64,000 nucleotides of DNA from Pseudomarimonas arenosa. GTDB lineage: Bacteria; Pseudomonadota; Gammaproteobacteria; Xanthomonadales; Xanthomonadaceae. Both the position numbers and the translations under genes were made by a program. This document shows, one piece after another, positions 19,722-27,578 of the stretch. Under the pieces are notes generated by a model. That model made no database searches. It worked only from the letters and a program-made list of their open reading frames with translations, and was not told where the DNA came from. The stretch is taken from assembly GCF_014841215.1 (NCBI RefSeq), contig NZ_JACYTR010000016.1, positions 34,061 through 98,060 of the forward strand. The letters run 5' to 3'. The first letter of the stretch is position 1, and each line of letters starts with the position of its first letter.

Positions 19722-21008
19722 TCACTCGCCGCCCGCGGCCTTGGTGGCGGGAGCGGGGGTCGAATAAATCAGATACGGCTCGGCCTGATTGCTGATCACC
19801 GTGTCGTCGACCACTACCTTGCTGACGTTGTCGAGCGAAGGCAGCTCGAACATGGTGTCGAGCAGCACCGATTCGATGATGGTGCGCAGACCGCGTGCAC
19901 CGGTCTTGCGCTTGAGCGCCTTGGCAGCGATCGCTTTCAGCGCCTCGGGACGGAATTCGATCTCCACCCCTTCCATATCGAACATCTTCTTGAACTGCTT
20001 GGTGATGGCGTTCTTCGGCTCGGTGAGGATCCGCACCAGCGCTTCTTCATCGAGCTCTTCCAGGGTAGCCACGACCGGCAGACGGCCGACGAACTCGGGA
20101 ATCAGGCCAAACTTGATCAGATCTTCAGGCTCGACTTCCGCCAGCAGCTTGCCGACATTGGCCTTCTGATTCTTGCTACGCACCTCGGCCGAGAAGCCGA
20201 TGCCACCGGCATCCACCGAGCGCTGCTGGATAATCTTTTCCAACCCGGCGAACGCGCCGCCACAGATGAACAGTATGTTCTTGGTATCGACCTGCAGGAA
20301 CTCCTGCTGCGGATGCTTGCGTCCGCCCTGCGGCGGCACCGAGGCTACCGTGCCTTCGATCAGCTTCAGCAGTGCCTGCTGCACACCCTCACCCGATACG
20401 TCACGCGTGATCGACGGGTTCTCGCTCTTGCGCGAAATCTTGTCGATCTCATCGATATAGACGATGCCCTGCTGCGCCTTGTCGACATCGTAGTCGCACT
20501 TCTGCAGCAGTTTCTGGATGATGTTCTCGACATCTTCGCCGACATAGCCCGCTTCAGTCAGCGTGGTGGCGTCGGCGATGGTGAACGGCACATTCAGCAG
20601 TCGTGCCAGCGTCTCAGCCAGCAGGGTCTTGCCCGAACCGGTGGGGCCCACCAGCAGGATGTTGCTCTTGGAAAGCTCGACCTCATCGCTCTTGCCGCGC
20701 GTCTCGATGCGCTTGTAGTGGTTGTACACAGCGACGGCCAGGGTCTTCTTGGCCCGCGCTTGTCCCACCACGTACTGATCGAGCACGTCCAGAATTTCGC
20801 GCGGCTTCGGCAGATGGCTGCGCGAACTGGCGACCTTCTCTTCCAACTCTTCGCGAATGATGTCGTTGCACAGCTCCACGCATTCATCGCAGATGAACAC
20901 GCTGGGGCCAGCGATCAGCTTGCGGACTTCGTGCTGACTCTTACCGCAAAAGGAACAGTACAGAATCTTGGCACTTTCACCGCCGCGACCAGAACGCTCT
21001 TCAGTCAT
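19722..21008 (-). CDS. clpX: ATP-dependent Clp protease, unfoldase subunit ClpX
   Basis: 428 aa, usual length. N-terminal zinc-binding domain CSFCGK...[11 protein letters not shown]+ Walker [14 protein letters not shown], Walker [11 protein letters not shown], the ClpP-binding IGF-type loop region (GGIGFSAEV) and sensor 2 [10 protein letters not shown] are seen. It unfolds tagged proteins and feeds them to ClpP. The gene follows clpP by 113 bases on the same strand; the gap holds only a short GC hairpin, so clpP-clpX is probably one operon. Confidence 0.97.
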   Translation of the reverse strand: MTEERSGRGGESAKILYCSFCGKSQHEVRKLIAGPSVFICDECVELCNDIIREELEEKVASSRSHLPKPREILDVLDQYVVGQARAKKTLAVAVYNHYKRIETRGKSDEVELSKSNILLVGPTGSGKTLLAETLARLLNVPFTIADATTLTEAGYVGEDVENIIQKLLQKCDYDVDKAQQGIVYIDEIDKISRKSENPSITRDVSGEGVQQALLKLIEGTVASVPPQGGRKHPQQEFLQVDTKNILFICGGAFAGLEKIIQQRSVDAGGIGFSAEVRSKNQKANVGKLLAEVEPEDLIKFGLIPEFVGRLPVVATLEELDEEALVRILTEPKNAITKQFKKMFDMEGVEIEFRPEALKAIAAKALKRKTGARGLRTIIESVLLDTMFELPSLDNVSKVVVDDTVISNQAEPYLIYSTPAPATKAAGGE

Positions 21009-21121
21009 GCTGCCTTGCCTACCAATGCCCCGGAAAAGCCGGGGGACGGCCCGAGAATATCACAGGGCCCGTGGATACCACGCCCCTCGGAAGAGCGGCG
21101 TGAAATGGGGGAGTGCCGGTC

Positions 21122-21742
21122 TTAGGCCGGCTTGACCGACTCTTCCGGGCGCCGCTCCAGCACCTGATCAATCAGGCCGTAGTTGGCCGCATCCAGAGCG
21201 CTCATGAAGTAGTCGCGATCGGTATCTTTGGCGACCTGCTCCACCGGCTGCCCAGTATGCTTGGCCAGCACATGATTCAGGCGGTCGCGGAGGGTAAGGA
21301 TTTCACGGGTGTGAATCTCGATATCGGTGGCCTGACCCTGATAGCCACCCAGCGGTTGATGAATCATCACCCGCGAATGCGGCAGCGCATAGCGCTTGCC
21401 CTTGGTGCCTGAAGCCAGCAGCAGCGCCCCCATGGAAGCGGCCTGACCAATGCACATGGTCGCCACGTCGGGCTTGATGAACTGCATGGTGTCGTAGATT
21501 GCCATGCCGGCCGTGACCACACCGCCTGGGCTGTTGATGTACAGGCTGATGTCCTTGTCGGGATTCTCCGATTCGAGGAACAGCAGCTGCGCCACCACCA
21601 GATTGGCCATGTGGTCGTCAATCGGCCCGACCAGGAAGATCACCCGCTCCTTCAGCAGCCGCGAGTAGATGTCGTAAGCCCGCTCACCGCGGCTGGTCTG
21701 CTCGACCACCATCGGCACGAGGTTGAGGTTCTTGATCGTCAT
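21122..21742 (-). CDS. clpP: ATP-dependent Clp protease, proteolytic subunit ClpP
   Basis: 206 aa. Serine protease triad: Ser in GQAASMGA, His in [11 protein letters not shown], Asp in DTDRDYFM. The conserved [26 protein letters not shown] start shows that a short propeptide (MTIKNLN) precedes the mature chain, as in E. coli. It forms the tetradecameric barrel that degrades proteins delivered by ClpX or ClpA. It is placed between tig and clpX, the standard order. Confidence 0.97.
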   Translation of the reverse strand: MTIKNLNLVPMVVEQTSRGERAYDIYSRLLKERVIFLVGPIDDHMANLVVAQLLFLESENPDKDISLYINSPGGVVTAGMAIYDTMQFIKPDVATMCIGQAASMGALLLASGTKGKRYALPHSRVMIHQPLGGYQGQATDIEIHTREILTLRDRLNHVLAKHTGQPVEQVAKDTDRDYFMSALDAANYGLIDQVLERRPEESVKPA

Positions 21743-21891
21743 GGGCGTTGGGTCCGTTATGGGTGAGGCCTGTCAGCATGCTACGCCGGATCAGCCGCGC
21801 ACCGCTCGACTTGGCGGCAAGCGGCGTGAGGGCAACATCCAGCAGCCCTGAAACCGCTGTGGGCGGCTCCGGGGTGCTGCCAAACGCTAGC

Positions 21892-23199
21892 TTACAGGGC
21901 GTTGCCGGGGCGCATGACCTCGGCGAAGCTCAACGCCTCTTCGGTAAGGTCGGCGTGATCGGCAATCCAATCGATGACTTGGTCCTCAACCACGCGACTT
22001 TCAAGGCTGCGCATCAGCTGCTCGTCACCGCGATACAGCTCGAACACTTGCTGCGGGTCCTCGTAGGTCGAGGCGATGCTGGCCATCATCTCGGCCACGC
22101 GTCCCTGATCCAGCTTGATCTGGTTCTGACGCGCCAGCTCACCCAGCAGTACCGCCGCAGCGACACGCTGCTTGGCCACGCCGGCAAACGCTTCCGGCGC
22201 TACCTTGGCGCCCTTCTGACCCTGCTGCTGGGCGCGCTGCTCGGCCTGATTGGCCAGGCCAACGGCTTCGGCTTCGACCATACGCTTGGGCAGTTCCAGC
22301 TCGCTGAACTTCTCCAGCAAGCGGCTGACCACGTCATTCTTCAAGCGCGCCATCAGGGCACCCTTCAGCTCACGCTCCAGGTTTGCCTTGACCTCCTGCC
22401 GGAACTTCTCGATGCCGCCCTCGGCGACACCGAAGCTGGCCATGAAGGCATCGTCTACGGCCGGCAGCACCGGCTCCGACACGCGCACGGCCCTTACCGT
22501 CATGGTGCCGGTCTTGCCGGCCAGGTCAGCATTGCGATGCTCAGCCGGGAAGTCGATCTCGACATTGCGTTCATCGCCAGTGGCGATGCCGACCAGGGCT
22601 TCTTCGACCTTGGGCATCATCGCCTTGCTGCCCAGCACGGTGCCAGAACGCTCCATGCCCTCGGCGGGCACGCGGGTCTCACCGACGGTGACGAAGGACT
22701 CAAACATCACCAGATCGCCGTCTTTGGCCGCCCGCTCCACCGGGTTCCAGGTACGGCGCTGCAGGCGCAGGGTCTCGATCATCTGGTCGATGTCGGCGTC
22801 TGCAACTTCAGCGGTCGGGCGCTTCACCTTCAGGCTCGACACATCGATCGGGCCAAGTTCCGGCATCACTTCGAAGGTGGCGACATAGCTGAATTCGCCA
22901 TCCTTGGGCTTGCCATCGGTCTGGATCGAAGGCGGCACGGCCGGACGCAGATTCTCCTGGCGCAGCGCTTCGCCAAAGCTGTCTTGAATCACCTCGGACA
23001 TGGCTTCGTTGCGGATCTGGGCGCCAAAGCGCTGCTCGACGACCTTCGCCGGCACTTTGCCGGGACGGAAGCCTTTCAGGCGCACGGTGCGGGAAATCTC
23101 GCGCAGACGCTCGCTGATTCGCGATTCCAGGCGATCGGCCGGAACGCTGACGGTGAGCTTGCGCTCGAGATTGCTGAGGTGTTCAACCGAAACTTGCAT
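21892..23199 (-). CDS. tig: Trigger factor (ribosome-bound chaperone and prolyl isomerase)
   Basis: 435 aa from the ATG at 23199 (MQVSVEHLSNLERKL), with AGGAG six bases upstream. The ribosome-binding signature LKGFRPGKVP is present near residue 45; an FKBP-type PPIase domain follows (GDLVMFESFVTVGETRVPAEGMERSGTVLGSKAMMP), then the helical C-terminal arms. It catches nascent chains at the ribosome exit tunnel. It is the first protein gene after a five-tRNA cluster and leads tig-clpP-clpX-lon-hupB. Confidence 0.97.
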   Translation of the reverse strand: MQVSVEHLSNLERKLTVSVPADRLESRISERLREISRTVRLKGFRPGKVPAKVVEQRFGAQIRNEAMSEVIQDSFGEALRQENLRPAVPPSIQTDGKPKDGEFSYVATFEVMPELGPIDVSSLKVKRPTAEVADADIDQMIETLRLQRRTWNPVERAAKDGDLVMFESFVTVGETRVPAEGMERSGTVLGSKAMMPKVEEALVGIATGDERNVEIDFPAEHRNADLAGKTGTMTVRAVRVSEPVLPAVDDAFMASFGVAEGGIEKFRQEVKANLERELKGALMARLKNDVVSRLLEKFSELELPKRMVEAEAVGLANQAEQRAQQQGQKGAKVAPEAFAGVAKQRVAAAVLLGELARQNQIKLDQGRVAEMMASIASTYEDPQQVFELYRGDEQLMRSLESRVVEDQVIDWIADHADLTEEALSFAEVMRPGNAL

Positions 23200-23316
23200 G
23201 ACAGCTCCTGGGGCAACCGTCGAACCATTGCGATGGATCGACACGAAAATCGTTGCCGGACGAAGCGAATCGAAGTCCACCTCAAACACGGAACCTCAGC
23301 GCGAGGTGATCGAAGC

Positions 23317-23401
23317 TGGTGCGAAAGGAGAGACTCGAACTCTCACGGGTTGCCCCACTGGAACCTAAATCCAGCGCGTCTACCAGTTCCGCCACTTTCG
23401 C
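23317..23401 (-). tRNA. tRNA-Leu (TAG)
   Basis: 85 nt with long variable arm and encoded CCA. Acceptor GCGAAAG pairs with CTTTCGC; stem CTGGA/TCCAG encloses loop TTTAGGT, giving anticodon TAG. It is the last of five tRNAs and lies 118 bases upstream of tig. Confidence 0.96.
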
Positions 23402-23451
23402 TCGGCTTTGATCCCCGGAGAGGTCCGCCCACGATGGGAGGGAGGAAGAAG

Positions 23452-23527
23452 TGGTGGGCCGTCAAGGATTCGAACCTTGGACCTACTGATTAAGAGTCAG
23501 CTGCTCTACCAACTGAGCTAACGGCCC
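23452..23527 (-). tRNA. tRNA-Lys (CTT)
   Basis: 76 nt with encoded CCA. GGGCCGTTAGCTCAGTTGG start, acceptor GGGCCGT/ACGGCCC; the anticodon loop CTCTTAA gives CTT. Confidence 0.96.
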
Positions 23528-23589
23528 ACTTCATTAACTTCTTGCCGCTCGTCACGGCTCAAGCTGCGTATTGTGCCGCAACTTGGGAC

Positions 23590-23667
23590 TGGGGTGGAAG
23601 ACGGGACTCGAACCCGCGACATCTGGAATCACAATCCAGTGCTCTAACCAACTGAGCTACATCCACC
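23590..23667 (-). tRNA. tRNA-His (GTG)
   Basis: Extra 5' G(-1) opposite C73, the identity mark of tRNA-His, and anticodon loop ATTGTGATT giving GTG. CCA is encoded. The acceptor stem has an apparent T6-T67 mismatch (GGTGGATG against CTTCCACC), see findings. Confidence 0.94.
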
Positions 23668-23737
23668 ATAATTCTGTTTGCGACTGGGAAATTTCCCAGA
23701 GCGCCTTGCTTCCTGCCTCAACTCCGCGGCGTGCAGA

Positions 23738-23814
23738 TGGCGCGCCCGACAGGAATCGAACCTGCAACCGTCGGCTTAGAAGGCCGATGCTCTATCCGGT
23801 TGAGCTACGGGCGC
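23738..23814 (-). tRNA. tRNA-Arg (TCT)
   Basis: 77 nt with encoded CCA. Acceptor GCGCCCG/CGGGCGC; the loop CTTCTAA gives anticodon TCT. Very similar to E. coli tRNA-Arg(UCU) in the acceptor and T arms. Confidence 0.96.
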
Positions 23815-23855
23815 ATTCTACCGCCGTTCGAGTCGCCGCCGCGCCTTTACCCGAA

Positions 23856-23932
23856 TGGTCGGGGTAGAGGGATTCGAACCCCCGACATCCAGCTCCCAAA
23901 GCTGGCGCTCTACCAGACTGAGCTATACCCCG
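23856..23932 (-). tRNA. tRNA-Pro (TGG)
   Basis: 77 nt with encoded CCA. CGGGGTATAGCTCAGTCTGG start; the anticodon loop TTTGGGA gives TGG. First gene of the Pro-Arg-His-Lys-Leu cluster; its promoter should lie in 23933-24125, shared divergently with the lipoprotein gene. Confidence 0.96.
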
Positions 23933-24125
23933 AGCGGTCCGCAGCGCGGCGTCCAAACGGGCGCCTCGAAGCCGCGGAATAATAGGGCGCACAGCTGGCA
24001 GCGTCAATCTCAATCCGCACCAGCGAGCATTTCGCAGACGATTGCGGTTCACTTGGCAACTGATTCCCGGCCAGCCGGGCTAGACTTTGCGCCGCTTGAC
24101 CGAATTCAAACCGAGGGCTTCAACC

Positions 24126-24857
24126 ATGCCGATTCGCCGCATTCTGCTCTGTCTCGTCTTGTTCGCCGGCCTGCTCGGGTGTAGCGACCCTGAGGCAGAA
24201 CGGCGTGAAGCCGAAGCACGCGCACAGGCCGCGCAGGCACGCATTGAGGCCCTGGCCGATGAGGCCTACCGCCAGTTTGAAGCGGTCCAGAGCACCAATA
24301 AGCCGGAGCTGGCCTTGGCGTATGCCGAGGATATTCTCAGCCGCTACCCCAACAGTCGGGCCGCGCAACGCTTGAGCGAGCAGTTGCCCAAGCTGCGCGA
24401 AGTGGCCAAGGCAAGCGCTGAGCAACGTCGCCTGGAGTCGCTTTGGACCTACCACGCGGTCGATGACCAGGAGGCCGGCGGCCGGGTGTTCACCGCCTAC
24501 GTTCGCGCCAAGAACAACTCCAACCTGCGCTTGGTGCTGCGCCGCCACCCGGCCTGGGGCCAGAGCGTTTATCTGCTCGCCGACAGCGACGAGTTCAGCT
24601 GTGTCAAGGAATGCCGTGTAGCAGCGCGAGCCGATGATCAGGACTTGCCGAAGGTGCTGATCAGCGAAGTCAAGAACAACGTGCCACCGGCGGTTTTTCT
24701 GGAGGAAGACCAGAAGATGCTGGAGATCATCGATCAGGCGCAGACCTTCGAGATCAGCCCCGGCCTGAAGAAACAGGGCGACAAGCGCTTTCTGTTCGAA
24801 GTCTCGGCGCTCGACCTTGAACAGCTGGGTCCACCGGTGAAGGGGCAGAACGACTGA
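24126..24857 (+). CDS. Lipoprotein of unknown function
   Basis: 243 aa from ATG at 24126. Signal sequence ends in the lipobox LLGC (Cys19), followed by acidic residues (SDPEAE). Residues 25-60 form an Ala/Glu/Arg-rich helix, and a TPR-like stretch follows (ELALAYAEDILSRYPNSRAAQRL). The second half is beta-rich with two Cys (SCVKEC) that could pair, and ends in an acidic segment. I do not recognise the family. It stands alone, divergent from the tRNA cluster. Confidence 0.8.
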   Translation: MPIRRILLCLVLFAGLLGCSDPEAERREAEARAQAAQARIEALADEAYRQFEAVQSTNKPELALAYAEDILSRYPNSRAAQRLSEQLPKLREVAKASAEQRRLESLWTYHAVDDQEAGGRVFTAYVRAKNNSNLRLVLRRHPAWGQSVYLLADSDEFSCVKECRVAARADDQDLPKVLISEVKNNVPPAVFLEEDQKMLEIIDQAQTFEISPGLKKQGDKRFLFEVSALDLEQLGPPVKGQND

Positions 24858-24984
24858 GCTGCCCCGATCGCGATCTCAAAAGGTCGCAAGACTGGCTCGC
24901 TTCGTCGCTTTCTGCACCTCAAGCAGCCAGCGTAATGCTTTGCTGTGGCAGATTGCCAGCGGCTTTCCTGACGGAACGACGACC

Positions 24985-25500
24985 ATGCTCAACTGCCCTG
25001 CCCTGATCATTGCGCTCGGACTGGCGGCCAATGTACCCACGCCACCGGACTGCTCGGATGTCCAACATCGACAGTTCGACTTCTGGATCGGCGAATGGGA
25101 GGTGAGCACGACCGACAACGAGGGCAAGCAAGTGGTGGCCGGCCACAACACGATCGAACGCGACCTCGAAGGCTGCGCGATCAGCGAGCATTGGCGCGGC
25201 AGCCGCGGCACCCATGGCCGCAGCCTCAATCTGTTCGACCGTAGCAGCCAGCGCTGGAAGCAATTCTGGGTCGACAGCCGGGGTGGTCTGTTGGAACTGC
25301 GCGGCAGTAGCCCAGGGCCAAACGAGATGCTCATGGAGAGCGAGTCACTTAACGACTCGCTACAGCGGATTCACTGGCAGCTGCTAGACGATGGTCGAGT
25401 TCGACAGCATTGGCAAACCTCAAGCGACGGCGGTGCCAGCTGGAGTACCGCGTTTGAAGGCTACTATCGCCGCATCGACCGCGTCGATCAGAAGAAGTGA
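24985..25500 (+). CDS. Conserved hypothetical secreted protein (DUF1579-like)
   Basis: 171 aa from ATG at 24985, with a short hydrophobic N-terminal signal (LIIALGLAANVPTP). The motif QFDFWIGEWEV, then GCAISEHWRG, GRSLNLFDRSSQRWKQFWVDSRGGLLELRG is the pattern of a widespread family of small beta-barrel proteins of unknown role. An ATG at 24940 is an alternative start but would put 15 extra residues before the signal. It is followed at once by the 96-bp repeat array and convergent with the aminotransferase gene. Confidence 0.7.
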   Translation: MLNCPALIIALGLAANVPTPPDCSDVQHRQFDFWIGEWEVSTTDNEGKQVVAGHNTIERDLEGCAISEHWRGSRGTHGRSLNLFDRSSQRWKQFWVDSRGGLLELRGSSPGPNEMLMESESLNDSLQRIHWQLLDDGRVRQHWQTSSDGGASWSTAFEGYYRRIDRVDQKK

Positions 25501-25563
25501 TCGAGCAGCCGAACAACGCGGCAATCGGTGCAAAGGACCTCGGGGCGAATGCCCCCGCGTAGA

Positions 25564-25935
25564 CCGACCGAGCGCAGCGCACGCGGGAAGGGCCATGGAT
25601 GGCCCTGCTCTGGGAGCGAGGAAGGCGCAGGCTGCGTAGCAGCCGTTGCCGCGCAGCGGCCGACCGAGCGTAGCGCACGCGGGAAGGGCCATGGATGGCC
25701 CTGCTCTGGGAGCGAGGAAGGCGCAGGCTGCGCAGCAGCCGTTGCCGCGCAGCGGCCGACCGAGCGCAGCGCACGCGGGAAGGGCGCAGGCTGCGCAGCA
25801 GCCGTTGCCGCGCAGCGGTCGACCGAGCGCAGCGCACGCGGGAAGGGCCATGGATGGCCCTGCTCTGGGAGCGAGGAAGGCGCAGGCCGCGCAGCAGCCG
25901 TTGCCGCGCAGCAGCCGTTGCCGCGCAGCGGTCGA
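25564..25935. repeat. Tandem repeat array, 96-bp period, between convergent genes
   Basis: Four repeat starts (CCGACCGAGCG or TCGACCGAGCG) at 25564, 25660, 25756 and 25819. The first two units are 96 bp; the third lacks an internal 33-bp piece and is 63 bp; the last runs to 25935 and doubles its GCAGCAGCCGTTGCCGC tail. Each full unit has hairpins: GGGCCAT/ATGGCCC and GGCTGC/GCAGCC. Copies differ at very few positions. Lengths are multiples of three, which keeps several frames open without real genes. The array fills most of the 555-bp gap between a + gene and a - gene. Confidence 0.93.
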
Positions 25936-26055
25936 ATGAGGGCCTTGCCTGCGACGAAAGACCGCGAACACGTTGTCATCCAGTGAGAACTGCCCGAGAA
26001 CGTTGCTGTGCCTGGGCTGGCGGTGTCTTTCGGCGCGACCTCATGAAATTCCGGG

Positions 26056-27432
26056 TTATCTGGCCGTTTCATCAGCGAACGCGCGCAGTGCCGATTGCAG
26101 ACAGTCAAACAGCTCGTCCACCTGGGCCTCGGTGATGACCAAGGGCGGACAGATTGCGATGGTGTCGCCTGCCAGCGCGCGCACCAGCAGGCCGCGCTCC
26201 AGCGCCAAGGCGGCTACGCGGATCGCCACCTTGTCCTCGGCCGCAAAGCGCCGTTTGGCCGATACATCGCGGACCAACTCCAGGCCGCCGAGCAGACCAC
26301 GGCCGCGGGTGCTGCCCACAAATGGCAATTCGCCCAGCGCCGCGAGCCTGGCCTGAAAGTGTTGCCCAACCCGTGCCGCATGCGCGATCAGGTCGCGCTC
26401 CTCGAACAGCTGCAGGTTGCGCAAAGCCACCGCTGCCGCCACCGGATGCCCGCTGTAAGTGAAGCCATGGGCGAAGGCACCGAGCTTGTCGCTTGGCTCT
26501 TTCATCGCCTCGTGCATCCAGTCGGGAACCGCCACCGCACTGATCGGCAAGTAGGCCGACGACAGCGCTTTGGCCAGGGTCATCGTATCCGGCCGCATAC
26601 CCATGGCTTGGCAACCAAACGGTGTGCCCAGGCGACCAAAGCCGGTGATCACCTCGTCGTCGATCAGGATCACATCATGGCGCTCGAGTACGGCCTGAAT
26701 CTTCTCGAAGTAAGTGGCGGGCGGCACGATCAAACCACCCGCGCCCATGATCGGCTCGGCGATAAAGGCCGCCACCGTGTCCGGGCCTTCCTCTTGGATC
26801 ATTCCTTCCAGATTGGCGGCCAGGCGGGTGGCGAACGCTTCCTCGCTCTCGCCGGCCTCAGCATGCCGGAAATGATGCGGGCAATCGGTATGCAGGATGC
26901 CCTCGATCGGCAGATCGAAATGGGTGTGGAATACCGGCAGGCCGGTCAGGCTGGCTGAACCCACCGTTACGCCGTGATAGCCGTTCCAGCGGCTGATGAT
27001 TTTTTTCTTTTGTGATCGCCCCGCCACATTGTTGTAGTAGCGCACCAGCTTGATCTGGGTGTCGTTGGCGTCAGAACCAGAATTGCCGAACAGAAAACGC
27101 CACGGCCCATCACCTGAACGTGTTGGCGGCAGCCAATGGGCGAGCTTCTCGGACAACAGAATCGCCGGCTCATGGCTGCGCGAGGCAAACAATTGCCCAT
27201 AGGCCAGCTTGCGCATCTGCTCGGCGGCGGCATCGACCAGGGCATCCTCACCGTAGCCCAGGGCCACGCACCAGAGCCCCGCCAGCCCCTCGATATAGCG
27301 CTTGCCTTGAGTGTCCCAGACGTAAATGCCTTCACCGCGCTCGATGATCAATGGCCCCTGGCGTTGATGCGCCGCCAGATTGGTGGCGGGATGCAGAACG
27401 AAGTGGCGATCGAGATCAGACAAATGGTCCAT
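26056..27432 (-). CDS. Class III (omega) PLP-dependent aminotransferase
   Basis: 458 aa. Fold type I aminotransferase: GDGPWRFLFGNSGSDANDTQIKL near residue 120, ISRWNGYHGVTVGSASLTG, cofactor Asp in ILIDDEVITGFGRLG, and the PLP Lys in TLAKALSSAYLPISAV. The extended SHEPAILLSEKL and HTDCPHHFRH motifs place it with beta-alanine/omega-amino acid:pyruvate or putrescine-type transaminases. The exact amine donor cannot be told. Monocistronic; its ATG at 27432 faces the GGDEF/EAL gene divergently across 146 bases. Confidence 0.9.
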   Translation of the reverse strand: MDHLSDLDRHFVLHPATNLAAHQRQGPLIIERGEGIYVWDTQGKRYIEGLAGLWCVALGYGEDALVDAAAEQMRKLAYGQLFASRSHEPAILLSEKLAHWLPPTRSGDGPWRFLFGNSGSDANDTQIKLVRYYNNVAGRSQKKKIISRWNGYHGVTVGSASLTGLPVFHTHFDLPIEGILHTDCPHHFRHAEAGESEEAFATRLAANLEGMIQEEGPDTVAAFIAEPIMGAGGLIVPPATYFEKIQAVLERHDVILIDDEVITGFGRLGTPFGCQAMGMRPDTMTLAKALSSAYLPISAVAVPDWMHEAMKEPSDKLGAFAHGFTYSGHPVAAAVALRNLQLFEERDLIAHAARVGQHFQARLAALGELPFVGSTRGRGLLGGLELVRDVSAKRRFAAEDKVAIRVAALALERGLLVRALAGDTIAICPPLVITEAQVDELFDCLQSALRAFADETAR

Positions 27433-27578
27433 GGCTTGTTCCGTTGAAAGTGATCAAGGGGCTGGGATGGACACTGAGTCTAGCAGGCGCTTCGGACTGG
27501 CCCGGGGAGCGCACGCGTGCACGGCACAGCCCGGCATCGCATACTGCCATCACGGCCACTGCGACCTGCAGGCATCCG

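Noticed and set aside
21743..21891. Possible sigma-32 promoter for clpP-clpX
   Set aside because: Only a partial CCCAT-like -10 without a CTTGAA box at correct spacing.
23571..24184. Three + frames across the tRNA cluster
   Set aside because: Antisense tRNA translations such as RNRTCNRRLRRPMLYPVELR; not genes.
25349..26135. Several open frames of 130-206 codons on both strands across the 96-bp array
   Set aside because: They exist only because the repeat and its deletion are multiples of three; translations are low-complexity Arg/Ala/Gly repeats without start context.
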